A DNA stretch of 64,000 nt from positions 3,951,501 to 4,015,500 of the forward strand of contig CM054115.1 of NCBI GenBank assembly GCA_028673005.1, written 5' to 3'. The notes under the pieces were generated by a model, which made no database searches, was not told the origin of the DNA, and saw only the letters and a list, made by a program, of their open reading frames with translations. Position numbers and translations under genes: made by a program. Of this stretch, positions 24,425 through 35,225 are shown one piece after another (within the stretch, counting starts at the first letter, position 1; every line of letters begins with the position of its first letter). The DNA is from Tanypteryx hageni. Lineage: Eukaryota > Arthropoda > Insecta > Odonata > Petaluridae.

Positions 24425-24893
24425 TTTTCCCTAGCCACTGAAATAAACAGACTACCCCTTTTTTAAAAATTACCAAATTTTGCATCCTATCTTTCTTACC
24501 TAGTTCTTGAATAGTTCCCTTGTTTTGCTATACACCAGGTCTGTTCTACAAATTCTTTCATACTCAACAATTTCCTCGCATTTCTCATTTATCCACTGTT
24601 CTCTGGCTTTCTGTTTCCCTTCTTAAAGCATTATTTAACTCCTTGTACTTTCTTTGGCCTTCTTCAGTGTTTATGTTCTTCCACTTTCTCCTCTTCCATT
24701 TTTTACATCATTGCTGCTGTGACCCAGGGTTTTCTGTTTCTTTCACCCGTTATCTTTCCTACCTTATTTTCCATTGCATCTTTAATGTTACTATGGATGT
24801 ATCTCCACTCCTCATCTACATTGTTCCTATTTTCTTCAGCTCTCTCCCCCAACCTTTCCTCCAGCTCAGTCATGATAGCCTCCTTGTTCTTAA
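24425..24893 (-). pseudogene. Non-LTR retrotransposon fragment, endonuclease-RT linker
   Basis: On the minus strand LEERLGERAEENRNNVDEEW followed by NIKDAMENKVGKITGERNRK and PWVTAAMM corresponds to the linker downstream of the APE domain in the element at 58507-61408 (EAWNRIKKAIRKTAEQAIG...KKPWVTKEI). Several stops follow. It is a different and more diverged lineage than the 58507 copy. Its upstream edge coincides with AAGCACCGACTACT at 24895, the family end of the Helitron-like repeats. Confidence 0.55.
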
Positions 24894-24907
24894 AAAGCAC
24901 CGACTAC

Positions 24908-24908
<1 letters not shown>

Positions 24909-24980
<72 letters not shown>
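24909..24980. repeat. (TA)n microsatellite
   Basis: About 36 TA units with one CA interruption, directly between GCACCGACTACT, the terminal motif of the Helitron-like family, and the left arm of the palindrome. Confidence 0.95.
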
Positions 24981-24982
<2 letters not shown>

Positions 24983-25199
24983 ATGTCAACAAGGTGTTGG
25001 GATGAGGAAACCCAGTGAGCACTCACCAATCAGACGACTTCAGGTTGGCGAGGCTCCGGGGATGTCGAAGCGACACACGTAAAATAATTGTGTTATTTTA
25101 CGTGTGTCGCTTCGACATCCCCGGAGCCTCGCCAACCTGAAGTCGTCTGATTGGTGAGTGCTCACTGGGTTTCCTCATCCCAACACCTTGTTGACATCC
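24981..25199. repeat. Perfect 107-bp inverted repeat (palindrome)
   Basis: Arms 24981-25087 and 25093-25199 are exact reverse complements, base for base over 107 positions, with a 5-base loop TTGTG. Each arm starts GGATGTCAACAAGGTGTTGG at its outer end and reaches CGACACACGTAAAATAA near the centre. The same sequence occurs once at 10260-10365, in a single orientation and without a partner. The flanks are (TA)n on the left and, on the right, the rest of the dispersed repeat (minus strand of TTACGGAAAAGGAAAGG). Confidence 0.95.
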
Positions 25200-25235
25200 A
25201 AATATTCATTTTACCTTTCCTTTTCCGTAAGTTGT

Positions 25236-25236
<1 letters not shown>

Positions 25237-25311
<75 letters not shown>

Positions 25312-25330
25312 ATGTGTGTGTGTGTGTATT
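25237..25330. repeat. (TA)n-(CA)n-(TA)n-(TG)n microsatellite
   Basis: A compound microsatellite: TA repeats, about 19 CA repeats (25261-25299), further TA repeats, then TG repeats to about 25328. CA followed by TG makes it partly self-complementary. It separates the palindrome-family repeat from Helitron-like copy C. Confidence 0.95.
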
Positions 25331-26077
25331 TATATGAGTAGTCGGTGCTTGCAAACTGCAAGCGCTTCAAAAAATCACCATACACCAAAACTAAACTCGT
25401 AAATAAACCAACGATATCTCCAGGGCAACAGCACTTCAGTCATGTGGAGTCTATGTGTTAAATAATAAATTCCATGAGTAATAGCAGTATATTTATAATT
25501 TTCCGCGAAATTAAGGCAACTATCCATAATTTCCAAATTCTCTGGCAATTGGCTCATGTCCAAGATTTCGTATTTCAAGTTTAGTGACTCAGATCACACT
25601 GCATGAGCAATAAGAATAATCATTAAGACAATATGCTATACATTAAAGATTATGGAATAAGTAGGATATTTTGTGTTAAGATTATGTTATCATCCATAGA
25701 TAGATAGAGTAAAATCTTACATATTATCAGAAGAAAATATTGGTGATTATGTTTACATAATACGCATGATATTGAAAATTAGAATAAGTTAACTTATATG
25801 CTTATGGGAATAAACTTGATCTTAATTCAATTAAAGAAAAATGACAATAATATAATTCTGCAACTCGAATAATTGTTGCCATCCTTCGAGATTCGAGTTA
25901 TAGAAGTTCCACTGTATGCATACAAATATTTAAAAATATATTTCCATAACTTTAATTTTCTGTTACTCGAATAATTATTACTTTTCCTTGAGATTCGAGT
26001 TATGGAAGTTTAACTGTAATTCATTATGATGGCATTAATTTCTATTAAAAGCATTAAATCACTGCAATCATATCGTA

Positions 26078-27290
26078 CAAGGTGTCTGAAAAGTGTTGAG
26101 AGAAAAATTGTAAAAAATCAATAAATGCCGACATTGACAAAATTTATTGTTATTCTTCAAAGTATGCTCATTCTTGACTTATACAATTGTTGGCGCGTTC
26201 ATGCAACTTTTTTATCTTTTTATGAAAATTTTAGCTTTTGGAATAGAAAATAGTCTTTGGGAGAAAGATCTGGTGAATAGTGCGGATAGTGAAGCACAGT
26301 AACACTTCTGTTCGCCAGAAACTGCTTCACAATCGCTGTTGTGTGATTGCGCATTGTTATGCAGCAGGAACCATTCCTTGGACTGGTACAGGTTCATCAT
26401 CACTCAATTCATTCTCTTCAGCAGCTGTTCCAGAACACCTCTGTAATATGTGGCATTAATGGTCTGACCCTCTGGAACGAATTCTCGGTGGATGATGCCT
26501 TCTGCATTGAAAAAAAGGATGAGCATCATCTTCACTCACAATTTTTGGAACTGCACCTTTTTCAGTTTCGGCGAATGTTTTCCGACCCACTCTGCACTCT
26601 GCCGCTTCGTAGCAGGATCATACCCAAAACACCAAGTCTCACCACCTGTAATAATTTTTTCGAAGAAATGTTCATCCCTTGTTGCCATGAACAGAAGATC
26701 CTGACATGATACAATCCATTCCTGTTTCTGCTCCATCATTAGTAAGTGAGGAACAAATCTTGCATACACCTTTCTTTTTCCTAAATCTTGATCCACTATC
26801 ATTGGAATGGTGTCCTTTCCAATGTTCAAACATTCTGCAGTCATTCGGAGGAAGGTGTGGTGGTCTTCAGTCAGTAGGCGATGAACTGTTTCCACGTTTT
26901 CATCGGTGCGCAGTCGAAGGTCGGCCGCTTCGGGGGTCATATTTCACGTTCTCTCTCCCTTCATGGAAATGAGTGTACCACCGATAAGCATTGGCACGAC
27001 TTAGTGCGCTACTGCCATAAGCATTTCGAATCATTTCTAGTGTTTCTGTAGCACTTTTACCGGCCTTTACACAAAACTTGATCATTACCCTTTGCTCCTC
27101 CATAACCTCAGTTATAACGCACAAAATCTCGACTCACAAAACACGTCATAATGCAAAAACAGCCAAACAAAGACTACTGAAATTTAGTCACGTGTTAGCT
27201 GAAGGATAGCACTAAATGACGCTAGGCAATAGATGTTGCGTGCAGTACTCCTGCAAAAAAATCCGTCTCAAAACTTTTCAGGCACCTTGT
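26078..27290 (-). mobile_element. Mariner transposon, dead
   Basis: The ends are CAAGGTGTCTGAAAAGTGTT (26078) and, inverted, CAAGGTGCCTGAAAAGTTTT (about 27290), with TA flanks. At about 1,213 bp it is close to the usual 1.3 kb. It lies inside Helitron-like copy C, dating it after that insertion. Confidence 0.88.
26200..27124 (-). pseudogene. Mariner transposase with lost catalytic residues
   Basis: From 27124: MEEQRVMIKFCVKAGKSATE, a helix-turn-helix segment ending RANAYRWYTHFHEGRENV, then a frame change near 26930. The 26940-26536 part has ETVHRLLTEDHHTFLRMTAE and ITGGETWCFGYDPATKRQSA, where the family has ITGDETW; the first catalytic Asp is Gly. Further along LLHNNAQSH replaces LLHDNA, so the second Asp is Asn. 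Remnants of the third region (YSPDLSPKDYF type) follow in another frame near 26240-26280. Two catalytic losses plus shifts make it inactive. Confidence 0.88.
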
Positions 27291-27746
27291 GTATATCAGT
27301 TCCTTTTAAAAGCATTGAGGTCATTGCCATAATGTTGAAAGATTTACATTGTTGAAAAGAGGAAAATATTCACTTTTTTCCGATTAAAAGAAGATATTTA
27401 TGCTAATTCAGTAGGTATTTGAATTCTGCTTTCAAAAATTAAGAACTCCGTTCTTTCAGATAGACCACTGTTCTTTTCCCGAATTCATATATAAGTTAAA
27501 AATAATTTTAAAATGCATTTTTAGAAAGCCTTGCACTGAATCCCAGGCTTTTCTTATGGGGTATTGAAATGAAACATTGGGGTTAAAAACACTCCTTAAA
27601 TATAACTTTTTTTGTGATTTTCGATTTTTCTCATCAGTTGTGTCACTCTATCTACCAACATACCAAATTTCAGATTTCTATCCCTTCTAGAAGTACCTAA
27701 GAGTTTCGTGTCAGTGAGTGAGGCACCAGTCGCTATATTATTATTA

Positions 27747-27965
27747 TAGCGAGTAGTCGGTGCTTGCAAACTGCAAGTGCTTCAAAAAATCACCATATAC
27801 CAAGATCTAAACTCATACATAAACCAATGCAATCCCCAGTGTAACAGCACTTCTGTCATGTGGAGCCTATATGTATTAAATAATAAATTCTATGAGTAAT
27901 AGCAGTATATTTATAATTTTCAGTGAAATTAATATTGGTGATGATGTTTTCATAATATTCCTGAT
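27747..27965 (-). mobile_element. Helitron-like element, copy D, truncated
   Basis: Starts 11 bp after copy C ends, in the same orientation, with hairpin GCTTGCAAACTGCAAGT (27762-27778). It closely follows copy C through TTTATAATTTTC, then skips about 200 bp of the family and continues ATATTGGTGATGATGTTTTC before stopping near 27965 at the foldback element. Confidence 0.55.
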
Positions 27966-27974
27966 ATCGATCGA

Positions 27975-28668
27975 TATGGATCATGTTGTTAACAAAGGCT
28001 CAATTAAAAATGTGTGTGCAGACTCTATGCCGACAGAAGAATATAAGGGCAAATAATCCAACTATAGCGGTTTTAATAAATACGATAATGCTTCATTTAT
28101 TGAACGGGAATGAAATGGAAGTAATCCACACAAGTAATATGCCAATTGTTAATGACAACTGAATGAGAATTTATAAAATAATGATATGCAGAAAAGGTTA
28201 AGATAGAGTAAGGGAGAGGGGAAAGGGAGGAGGTTATAATAAAGAAATGGAGAAGTGTGTAGAGGGAGGAGGAAGTGAGGGGAGGTGTAATAAATTATAA
28301 TGAAACATAGATAATATAAATATCAATCAACTAGAATTCAAATATAGGCCATATTGATATCTAGAGTATGAAGAGAAAAAAGGAGAAACGATGATGAGGG
28401 GGTCAGAGGGGCGAGGCAGGTTTCCCTTTCCCTTACTCTTTGTTAACTTTCTCGGCATATCATTATTTTAAAAATTCTCATTCGGTTGTCATAAACAATT
28501 GGCATATTACTTGTAAATGTGGATTACTTCCATTACGTCCTAGGTCAAAAAATGACACATCGTATTTATTAAAACTGCTATAGTTGGATTATTTCCCCTT
28601 ATAATCTTCTGTGGGCATAGGATCCCCACATGCATTTTTAATACAGCCTTTGTTAACAACATGATTCA
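27975..28668. repeat. 690-bp foldback inverted repeat
   Basis: The arms at about 27975-28230 and 28410-28668 are imperfect reverse complements. Matched blocks include GTTGTTAACAAAGGCT with AGCCTTTGTTAACAAC and TCCAACTATAGC(G/A)GTTTTAA with its complement, plus the cytosine-rich TTCCCTTACTCTTTG opposite GAGTAAGGGAG. The spacer is purine-rich (AGGGAGAGGGGAAAGGGAGG). No reading frame is present. It fits a foldback or MITE-type element. Confidence 0.75.
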
Positions 28669-29930
28669 TACAAGGCACTAAATTTCCTATAGCGATGAAT
28701 TTTTGGTGGTGGTGGATTGCTGTCGGTGAATTTTCCGCGGCGTTGGATTGCTGGCGGTGGACTTTCGTAGACCCATAGTAGGAGCGTGTTCTCCGAGTTA
28801 CAATCGGTGCAACCGACCGACGGGTTCCTTTTATTATCTTTAATTACTTCCCCTGGGTTCTCTGTGTACTTTTTGTGTTACCTATAAAAAAATTCTAATA
28901 TAGAGCATAACCGTTACAACACTAATATTTTAGTCTTAAATATGTGTTAAGCTTATTAACTTCAATATAAAATTTTGAATATGAAAGTCCGAATTTTCAT
29001 ATATGATCATCAAAAATGGAAAATGTGCCAAATACTTTGAATTCTTAAAAACGTTCCTGATATGCAGCATATATTTAGAAGTACCTATAAATTAGTATTA
29101 TAAATGAGAAGCATGTATTTAAGATGGATACATAACCTCTAAACAAAAAAATAACTACACTTCATTATTTTTTACCAAATTATTTCGTTATAACGTTAAA
29201 TGTAATGGAAAGCGAAATGTAGATTTTGGCGTAACGAAAAACGTAACGAAAAAGAAATCGCTTTTTTTTCCTCTAATGAAAAATGTAAGGAATCGTTTTA
29301 TTTTTGTTTGCCAGCGCTGGTTTAAAGAAAACTAATAATTTCGGGTTTTACCCAAAATTTTAAAAAGGCAATCAGAGGGTAAAAATCTGGTAAAACCCAA
29401 AAAATCCATACCCTAGTTAAAAAGTATTTCACTTGTAATCAGTGTGACAAACTCCTTTAACCATAAACAAATTGACGATAATCTCGATTCATTTCACCCA
29501 CTAAGTGGGCATCTTCAGGGGAACTTACAACGACAGTGACTGGAAATCAACTGTTTCACTTGTACTGAAATGTTTTAATGTACTAATAGCAAGTTCTGAG
29601 TTTCCAAGAAATAATTGTTTATTTTTCAGTTAGGTTTAAATTAAACTATAAAAACATTATACCTCTGCAGTTTCTTTAACTACTAATTTATTATTCAGTT
29701 TTAAGATATTCATATCTCTAGCTTTTCATATAAATGGACGAGCAGCACTTCAAATAGGGTTTTTAAATCTCTGCCAGCCAATATACTGTTTTTATATGTC
29801 ACATAATGCATATTGAACCATGAGAGCTGTGTGGTGATGTCCTAGGCAAATTGATCAAATATTTCTCATTTTAGACTTGACCAATTTTTTCCTGGCATGC
29901 ATGCTGCATGGCTATTTAGTAATTGTAAAA
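28669..29930. other. Intronic stretch without genes
   Basis: AT-rich sequence before NUP210 exon 3. A run at 29160-29300 repeats TAACG words (CGTTATAACGTTAAATG; CGTAACGAAAAACGTAACGA). No coding or RNA gene is supported. Confidence 0.4.
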
Positions 29931-29995
29931 TTTGAAAAAAATGGTGCAAATTTATGCAAGTAAATTTGGTATGTTTTATGCTTTCTTTTATTCAG

Positions 29996-30225
29996 GTAAT
30001 GAATTTTCAACCTTGGAAGGAGTTGCATTTGAGTGGAGCATTGGTGGGCAGAAAAGGGAAATAGCAACAGGAGGCTCCGAAGAAGCAGCTGGTGGATCAG
30101 TGTTGCGTTTTATAACATACAGAGACTCTCCGTATGAAGCACCACATGGCGTTGAGTTGCTGGAGTCTCGTGGACTTCGTGCCAACACGGTGCTTCTGGA
30201 AGGAGTGAAGACAGGATCTGCCAAG
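29996..30225 (+). CDS. NUP210: NUP210 exon 3
   Basis: The acceptor is TTATTCAG at 29988-29995 and the donor AAG/GTGAGC at 30225/30226. The phase-1 junction restores Gly in GNEFSTLEGVAFEWSIG, matching the gp210 block GNTFSTL-LxFEW. The exon continues VLRFITYRDSPYEAPHGVEL and ends GVKTGSAK, also conserved. It lies between the 15.4-kb intron 2 and the 1.5-kb intron 3. Confidence 0.94.
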
Positions 30226-30235
30226 GTGAGCTTAG

Positions 30236-30686
30236 GTCTGCTCACACTAGGGAGAAATGCGGCAAAGCAAAGAGAAGCAAGGAGAAGTGAAAAGAATTTC
30301 TTGGAGAGAATATTTCTTCTCTTTGCCTGACGTCACGAGGCGACGTTTTGTGCGATCGGCAACCTTTGTAAAAGATCAAGGGTATTCGTAAGCACCCACT
30401 CACATTAAGACGTGGCGAAGGGAACGAAAGCGAGGAGAAACGAAAAGAATTGCTTGGGGAGAATGTTTCTTCGCTTCGTCTGACATCATGAGGCGAAGTT
30501 TTGTGCGATCACTGTGAAGGTATTGGGATATTCACGGGAGATCGGGAATCATCGTGAAGGTTCGGGCGTATTCGTAATAGGAATCCCTCAACTCTTACAC
30601 TTCCTTCTCCTAAGTGTGAGTCGTTGTCTCCTCTTTGCCATGCTTCACCACGCTTCACCAAGTTTCTTCCAAGTTTGAACAGACCT
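30236..30686. mobile_element. Small inverted-repeat element in NUP210 intron 3
   Basis: The ends read GGTCTGCTCACACTAGGGAG and, inverted, GGTCTGTTCAAACTTGGAAG. Inside are internally repeated GAAGCGAGGAGAA-like and TGACGTCACGAGGCGA / TGACATCATGAGGCGA blocks, giving two half-units about 170 bp apart. Non-coding and about 450 bp; PIF/Harbinger-like ends are possible but unproven. It starts only 10 bp past the exon 3 donor. Confidence 0.55.
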
Positions 30687-30903
30687 CTTCTGAGAATATA
30701 TCTCGTGTGGAGTTGTCTCTTTTACATTTTATTAAAATTTAATTTTTCTATTTCTCAGGATTTGTAGTTTTTCATTTTATGCACTGAAGCTTTTCTTTCA
30801 AGACAATCTGAATTAAAAGTATTTTTCTTTTTTGACTGGTTCATGGCACTGAATATTAGGCAGAAGAATCATTTTATTAGAGAGGCAGTTTTAAATTACT
30901 ATA

Positions 30904-31599
30904 TTGTCCCGAATATAACGCGGTTTTCTCCAAAAAATGAAATTTTAAAAATAGCCCCCACATTATATTCCAGTACTAGTGGTTTTAAAAGATTGTGAAA
31001 TTGTATTTCAAAAATCGCCGTACAGTCTGCTTGTCTGTTTACGAGATACAAGATACTTGTTACATTGTAGACACATTAGGCGTACGTTACATTGTACTCG
31101 AAAAGCTTTCGATGCAAGAATAGATGGAGTTCAATTGGCAGCTGAACCCCTCGATAGTCATTGAATTGAAGCTATAAATGTGTCGGCGTATTCTTTGTAA
31201 CTACCATAGCAAGTTTCTACCCATCCGTTATTTTAACAATGGGTGACAAAAAGGGTGTTGATCATGTTGAGAAAAAGGTTCTTCCAAATCCCAAGTTAAC
31301 AGAGGAATCCAATAAAGTTATCACATGAATTTTAAATAGTCGTAGCTAAATCGGTGTTGTTAAAATCCAACAGAAATGAAAAATCAAGGATAACTGTTAT
31401 GCTTGCAGTCACAGCCGACGGGTGAAAACTGACTCCTTACGTAATTTAAAATCGTAAAAGGATGCCAAAGGAAAAGTTACCGTCAGGTGTAATCTTTCAC
31501 ATGCAGGAGAAGGGGTGGATGAACAAGGAACTTGTGTTAGATTGCCTGAATGTTGTTTGGGGTCGCGTTATATTTGAGGTCACTTTATATTCGGGACAA
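30904..31599 (+). mobile_element. Deletion derivative of a POGK-type pogo element
   Basis: The termini TTGTCCCGAATATAACGCGG (30904) and, inverted, TTGTCCCGAATATAAAGTGA (31599) have TA on both sides. Inside, near 31240-31560, are remnants of a pogo transposase related to the 22530 copy: PKEKLPSGVIFHMQEKGWMN corresponds to PKEEFPKGIVVCLNPKGWMN. Most of the coding region is deleted. Confidence 0.75.
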
Positions 31600-31762
31600 T
31601 ATGGTATTAATTATATGTTCATGCAAGCATTATATGGCATATTAATGAGTGATAAGAATTTATCCTGATTTTGATGATTTATATATCATTTCCTTTAAAA
31701 ATTTGTTTCTTTAACTTTAGAAGTATGGTTTTCAGTTTAAATTTTATCCCACTTTTGAATAG

Positions 31763-31945
31763 GTGTCTGTTAGGATCCCTAGGCAACAGGGTTCATCAAT
31801 CAGGAGTGGCCTCGCAACTACAGTGGCCTCGGCGCCATCAGTAGCTCCAGTTGAAGTGACATTGGTTGTTGTGGCCAATCTCCTTATTGATCCTCCAGAC
31901 GTGTATGTGATGCCAGGGTGTACCATTCAGTACCGTGTTTTGCAG
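31763..31945 (+). CDS. NUP210: NUP210 exon 4
   Basis: The acceptor is TTTTGAATAG and the donor CAG/GTTAGT. The 61 codons read VSVRIPRQQGSSIRS, APVEVTLVVVANLLIDPPDV and YVMPGCTIQYRVLQ. The VxLLIxxNLLxxPxDVYxxPGxxIxYxV pattern is that of gp210. Both ends are phase 0. Confidence 0.93.
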
Positions 31946-32950
31946 GTTAGTGCACTAAAGGAAACCCAAAAGATCTCTTTGGTTTTGGTCAGTCTGTATT
32001 TTGAATAAAGTTGCAATATTTTAAATCTGAAATGGCATTGCCCATAATTTCAAAATTGCCTTTATGAGTAACTAGCTGAAGTGGCCGGGATTGTTACATG
32101 GATGAGTCAACTTAATTGGTCCATAAATGTTTTTTAAAGTTTTGACCTGTAAGAAATGTTCTCATATTTTTGTACTTTTGGCTCACAGGCTAGAAACTGT
32201 CTGTCATCATTGAGCTCGAGTACTTAGGCTGATGAACTATGTAGCGGCAACAGTGTACTTAATCTCAAAATTTAGCATTCGACAATGGAAAGTGGGTTTG
32301 TGCAGCAAGATGCTTTCATATCATTTGGGGAAAGATACTACATACGGAAAAGCAATTAAGCCTAAACAACTTTACACAGGTGACATTATTTCTGCATTAA
32401 GTGTCAAAATCCACGACATAAATATCAGTTACTGCCAGAATTATTTGGCATTTCCCAGGTAAATCCAATCATATACTTGGGCCCCCATTATTCATGGGAG
32501 TTACACAACAGAAAATGGCCATGAATTGCGAAACAGCAAATATGGGAGAATTTTATCCTGTATGACATACATGTTTTGACTCGAAATATTTAATTTTGCC
32601 TTATCCTCTCGTTTTCTGTACCCACACGGAATGAAAAATAGGACGCGTAATAATAGTATTCGCTATTTTCTGATAATCAAGTGTTCCCAAATAAATTTTA
32701 CACTAACAAAATTCATGTTCTGTCAGCAAGAATGCTTCTGAAATATGCGATTATTAAAAGCTAAACAGAATAACTGTATTCCTGAGAATGCGATACGCAC
32801 TATAAATTTTGGTCTATATTTTGCGAGAAATTGCAATATGTATGATACATTTTATAGTGAATTAACAATGTGAGATATTTTATGCTCTCGTTCACAAATA
32901 CTCTGCCCTGCTATTAGATGGAGTGCATAAATGAATCCAATGCAAGACAT
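31946..32950. other. Start of NUP210 intron 4, no genes
   Basis: AT-rich intronic sequence. No coding region or element boundary is supported before the inverted repeats starting near 32955. Confidence 0.4.
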
Positions 32951-32954
32951 TAAT

Positions 32955-34313
32955 ATTGACTAGTATTATTTAAATTTAAATAGTTAGATAAATGTTATTT
33001 CACTTCTAATTGTGCTATAAATTTAAAATTTGGCAGAAATGGGTGGCATTATTAACTCAATGGGGGAAAAAGTATAATATTCCTAAAATTGCAAAATTAG
33101 TGATTGTTTTACTCCTTTATTTTTCCATGATGAAAAAACGATAATCGGTCCAGAGGAGAAATCTTTAGAATTAAAGAAATATTTCTCATGATTAAATATC
33201 TCTCTGAAAAATGAATGTTTTTTCAAGGTGAGATGAAATGCTTGCAGTATGCAAGCACCTCCTACTAGTATGTTATAGCTTCCTCCTCCTCAGTAAGAAA
33301 CGTCTATATATAATGATAGGAGGATACTAATGTTTAGGCACTTTCAGATGTGCTGGAGATTCGAATTTTTTTTCATAGGTAGGATTTTGTGCAAAACCGA
33401 CTAGAAAAAACGAAAATCATGAAAATGCAACAATGCGGCCGCTAAAAATTCGCAATTGTTTAAACAAATTTTCAAGGATCATGTATTTCCGCATGTCCTA
33501 CGGAGTTGAAATTTTTTTTATAAGTAGAATTCGTACAAAAACGAATTAGGGATTATACAAATTTTGATATTTTAATTTGTTTGGCAGTTAATAATTCTTA
33601 AAGTTTAAACAATTAGATAACTGTTTAGACATTACGGGATGAGCTAGGAAGAAATATTATACTTTTACCACATTGAGTTAATAATGCCACACATTTCTGC
33701 CAAATTTAAATCTATAGTACAATTAGAAGTGAAATAGCAATTATCTAATTGTTTAAATTTAAATAATTTTTAACGGCCAAAATACACATTTTATGTATAA
33801 ATTGAAATAATTATTCGTTTACATAGACTAACATCTTAATAATTTGAAAATTTCAGCTCCCTAACTTATGGCGTAATGTCTAAACATCTACCAATTTCTT
33901 TAAACTTTAAGAATTTTTAACTGCCAAACAAATTCAAATATCAAAATTTGTATAATCCCTATTTCGTTTTTTTTTAATTCGAACCATAAAAAAAATTTCA
34001 GCTCCATAGCTCATGTGTAAATACATAAACGCTGAAATTTTGTTGAAACAATTGATAATTATTATCGGCCGCATTGTTGCAATTTTTAAGATTTTCGGTT
34101 TTTCTAGTCGGTTTTGCACAAAATCCTACCTAAGAAAAAAATTTCAAATCTCCAGCTCATCTGGGAGTGCCTAAACATTAGTATCCTCCTATATGTTATA
34201 CTAGTAGTTGATGCTTGCATTCTGCAAGCATATCATCTCAACATAAAAAAACATTCATTTTTCATATTTCATCATTACAAATATTTTTTTAATTCTAAAT
34301 ATTTCACCTCCAG
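32955..34313. repeat. Nested large inverted repeats with Helitron-like hairpins
   Basis: Arms at about 33158-33650 and 33845-34313 are imperfect reverse complements. Matched blocks include AGGAGGATACTAATGTTTAG, GTAGGATTTTGTGCAAAACC and AAAAATGAATGTTTTTT. A second inverted pair links 32955-33085 with 33645-33780 (GGCAGAAATG(G/T)GTGGCATTA type). Hairpins GCTTGCAGTATGCAAGC (33240-33256, followed by ...CTACTAG) and its inverted partner at 34213-34229 (preceded by CTAGTAG) lie at matching positions in the two arms. Non-coding. Confidence 0.75.
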
Positions 34314-34480
34314 AGCGATATTTGTTTTTCCCTTATGTAATAAGCCAGCATTGCAGTCAGCTTCACTTTCCTCTGAGTCTTCTTTGGACAGTTGTTCAGC
34401 CAGCTCTTCTAAATCTTTCGTTGAAAGCTCTTCACCATGACTCTCAAGGAGCTCATTTATGCCACCAACTTCTACATTAG
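34275..34480 (-). pseudogene. Tigger-type transposase, C-terminal fragment
   Basis: On the minus strand: GGINELLESHGEELSTKDLE followed by ELAEQLSKEDSEESEADCN. The INELLESHxEELSxxDLxEL pattern is typical of the acidic C-terminal region of Tigger/jerky transposases. No other part of a transposase adjoins it. Confidence 0.55.
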
Positions 34481-35059
34481 TTGCCGTACATTACTTTGAC
34501 ATTTGTTTATTTCAGATAATTAATTTACAAATGGGGATTGATGAGGTCAGAAAGAGGAGTTTGCTCCGTCAGCCGTCCTGTATTAGCTTCCATTTTTGGC
34601 CTGTTTTTGTCAGTTCATTTTCTTATATGTTTATGTTAATCAGACCCACTGAATGCTCTGCTCATCCTCTTTTATCTTTTGCATAGGACAGAGATGGTGT
34701 CAAGGGACCAGCTCACTCATCTTCTTGAGTAGAGTAGGTTGGTCACTTTACATGGTGGTCATATATTCCTCAGAGCTTTGCTGAGCTGCACACTTCTTGT
34801 TTTGATGATACACTTATCCTTGTAAACAGTCATCATATTGAACACCCTCAAGGATTTGATGATTCATATGTTTCTAGAAGCATCTCGAATGTTTTGATGA
34901 TACTGGATTCTCTTACAGTTTGTCTTAACACAAATTCCCGATGGAAATATTTACTTGGAATATTTTTATTTACCACCTTGAAATATAAGCAACCTGGGTA
35001 TATTTTGTACATATTGCCAGCATGACCGTCCCAAAGAGACATGGCTACAGAAATAGATC

Positions 35060-35225
35060 CTGGTAATCTGTACTTTCCCAGTCACCGGACTACTACTTAA
35101 CAGAAATCGTTTGTTGTCACGGGATCAAAACTTTGGAATTTCTTGCCTAGTGATAGAAAATGTTCCTCTTCATTGTATACTTTTAAAATGAAACTCTTCA
35201 ACTACTTACTACATGATATTTAATA
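35060..35225 (+). pseudogene. Non-LTR retrotransposon C-terminal tail
   Basis: The frame reading SFVVTGSKLWNFLPSDRK then CSSSLYTFKMKLFNYLLHDI is characteristic of the very C-terminus of jockey/CR1-type polymerase ORFs (GxKLWNxLPxxxKxxxSLxxFKxxLKxxL). Stops interrupt it upstream. Only the tail is recognisable; the body was lost. Confidence 0.6.

Larger units (their letters stand above)
25335..27736 (-). mobile_element. Helitron-like element, copy C, split by mariner
   Basis: The hairpin GCTTGCAAACTGCAAGC (25347-25363) lies about 10 bp inside the left end, next to GAGTAGTCGG. The body matches copy A throughout (AATTTCAAGTTTAGTGACTC; TTTTTCCGATTAAAA; TTTCTTATGGGGTATTGAAA). The other end reads AGAAGTACCTAAGAGTTTCG then GAGTGAGGCACC. 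A mariner (26078-27290) is inserted at a TA within ATCATATCGTA/TATCAG; without it the copy is about 1.2 kb. It has no coding capacity. Confidence 0.55.

Noticed and set aside
24520..25018. Plus-strand frames of 99-161 codons
   Set aside because: They are the reverse of a non-LTR linker fragment followed by the (TA)n run.
30226..30330. Continuation of the exon 3 frame for a further 35 codons
   Set aside because: A good GTGAGC donor ends the exon at 30225, and the continuation is repeat-derived (MITE), with no gp210 similarity.
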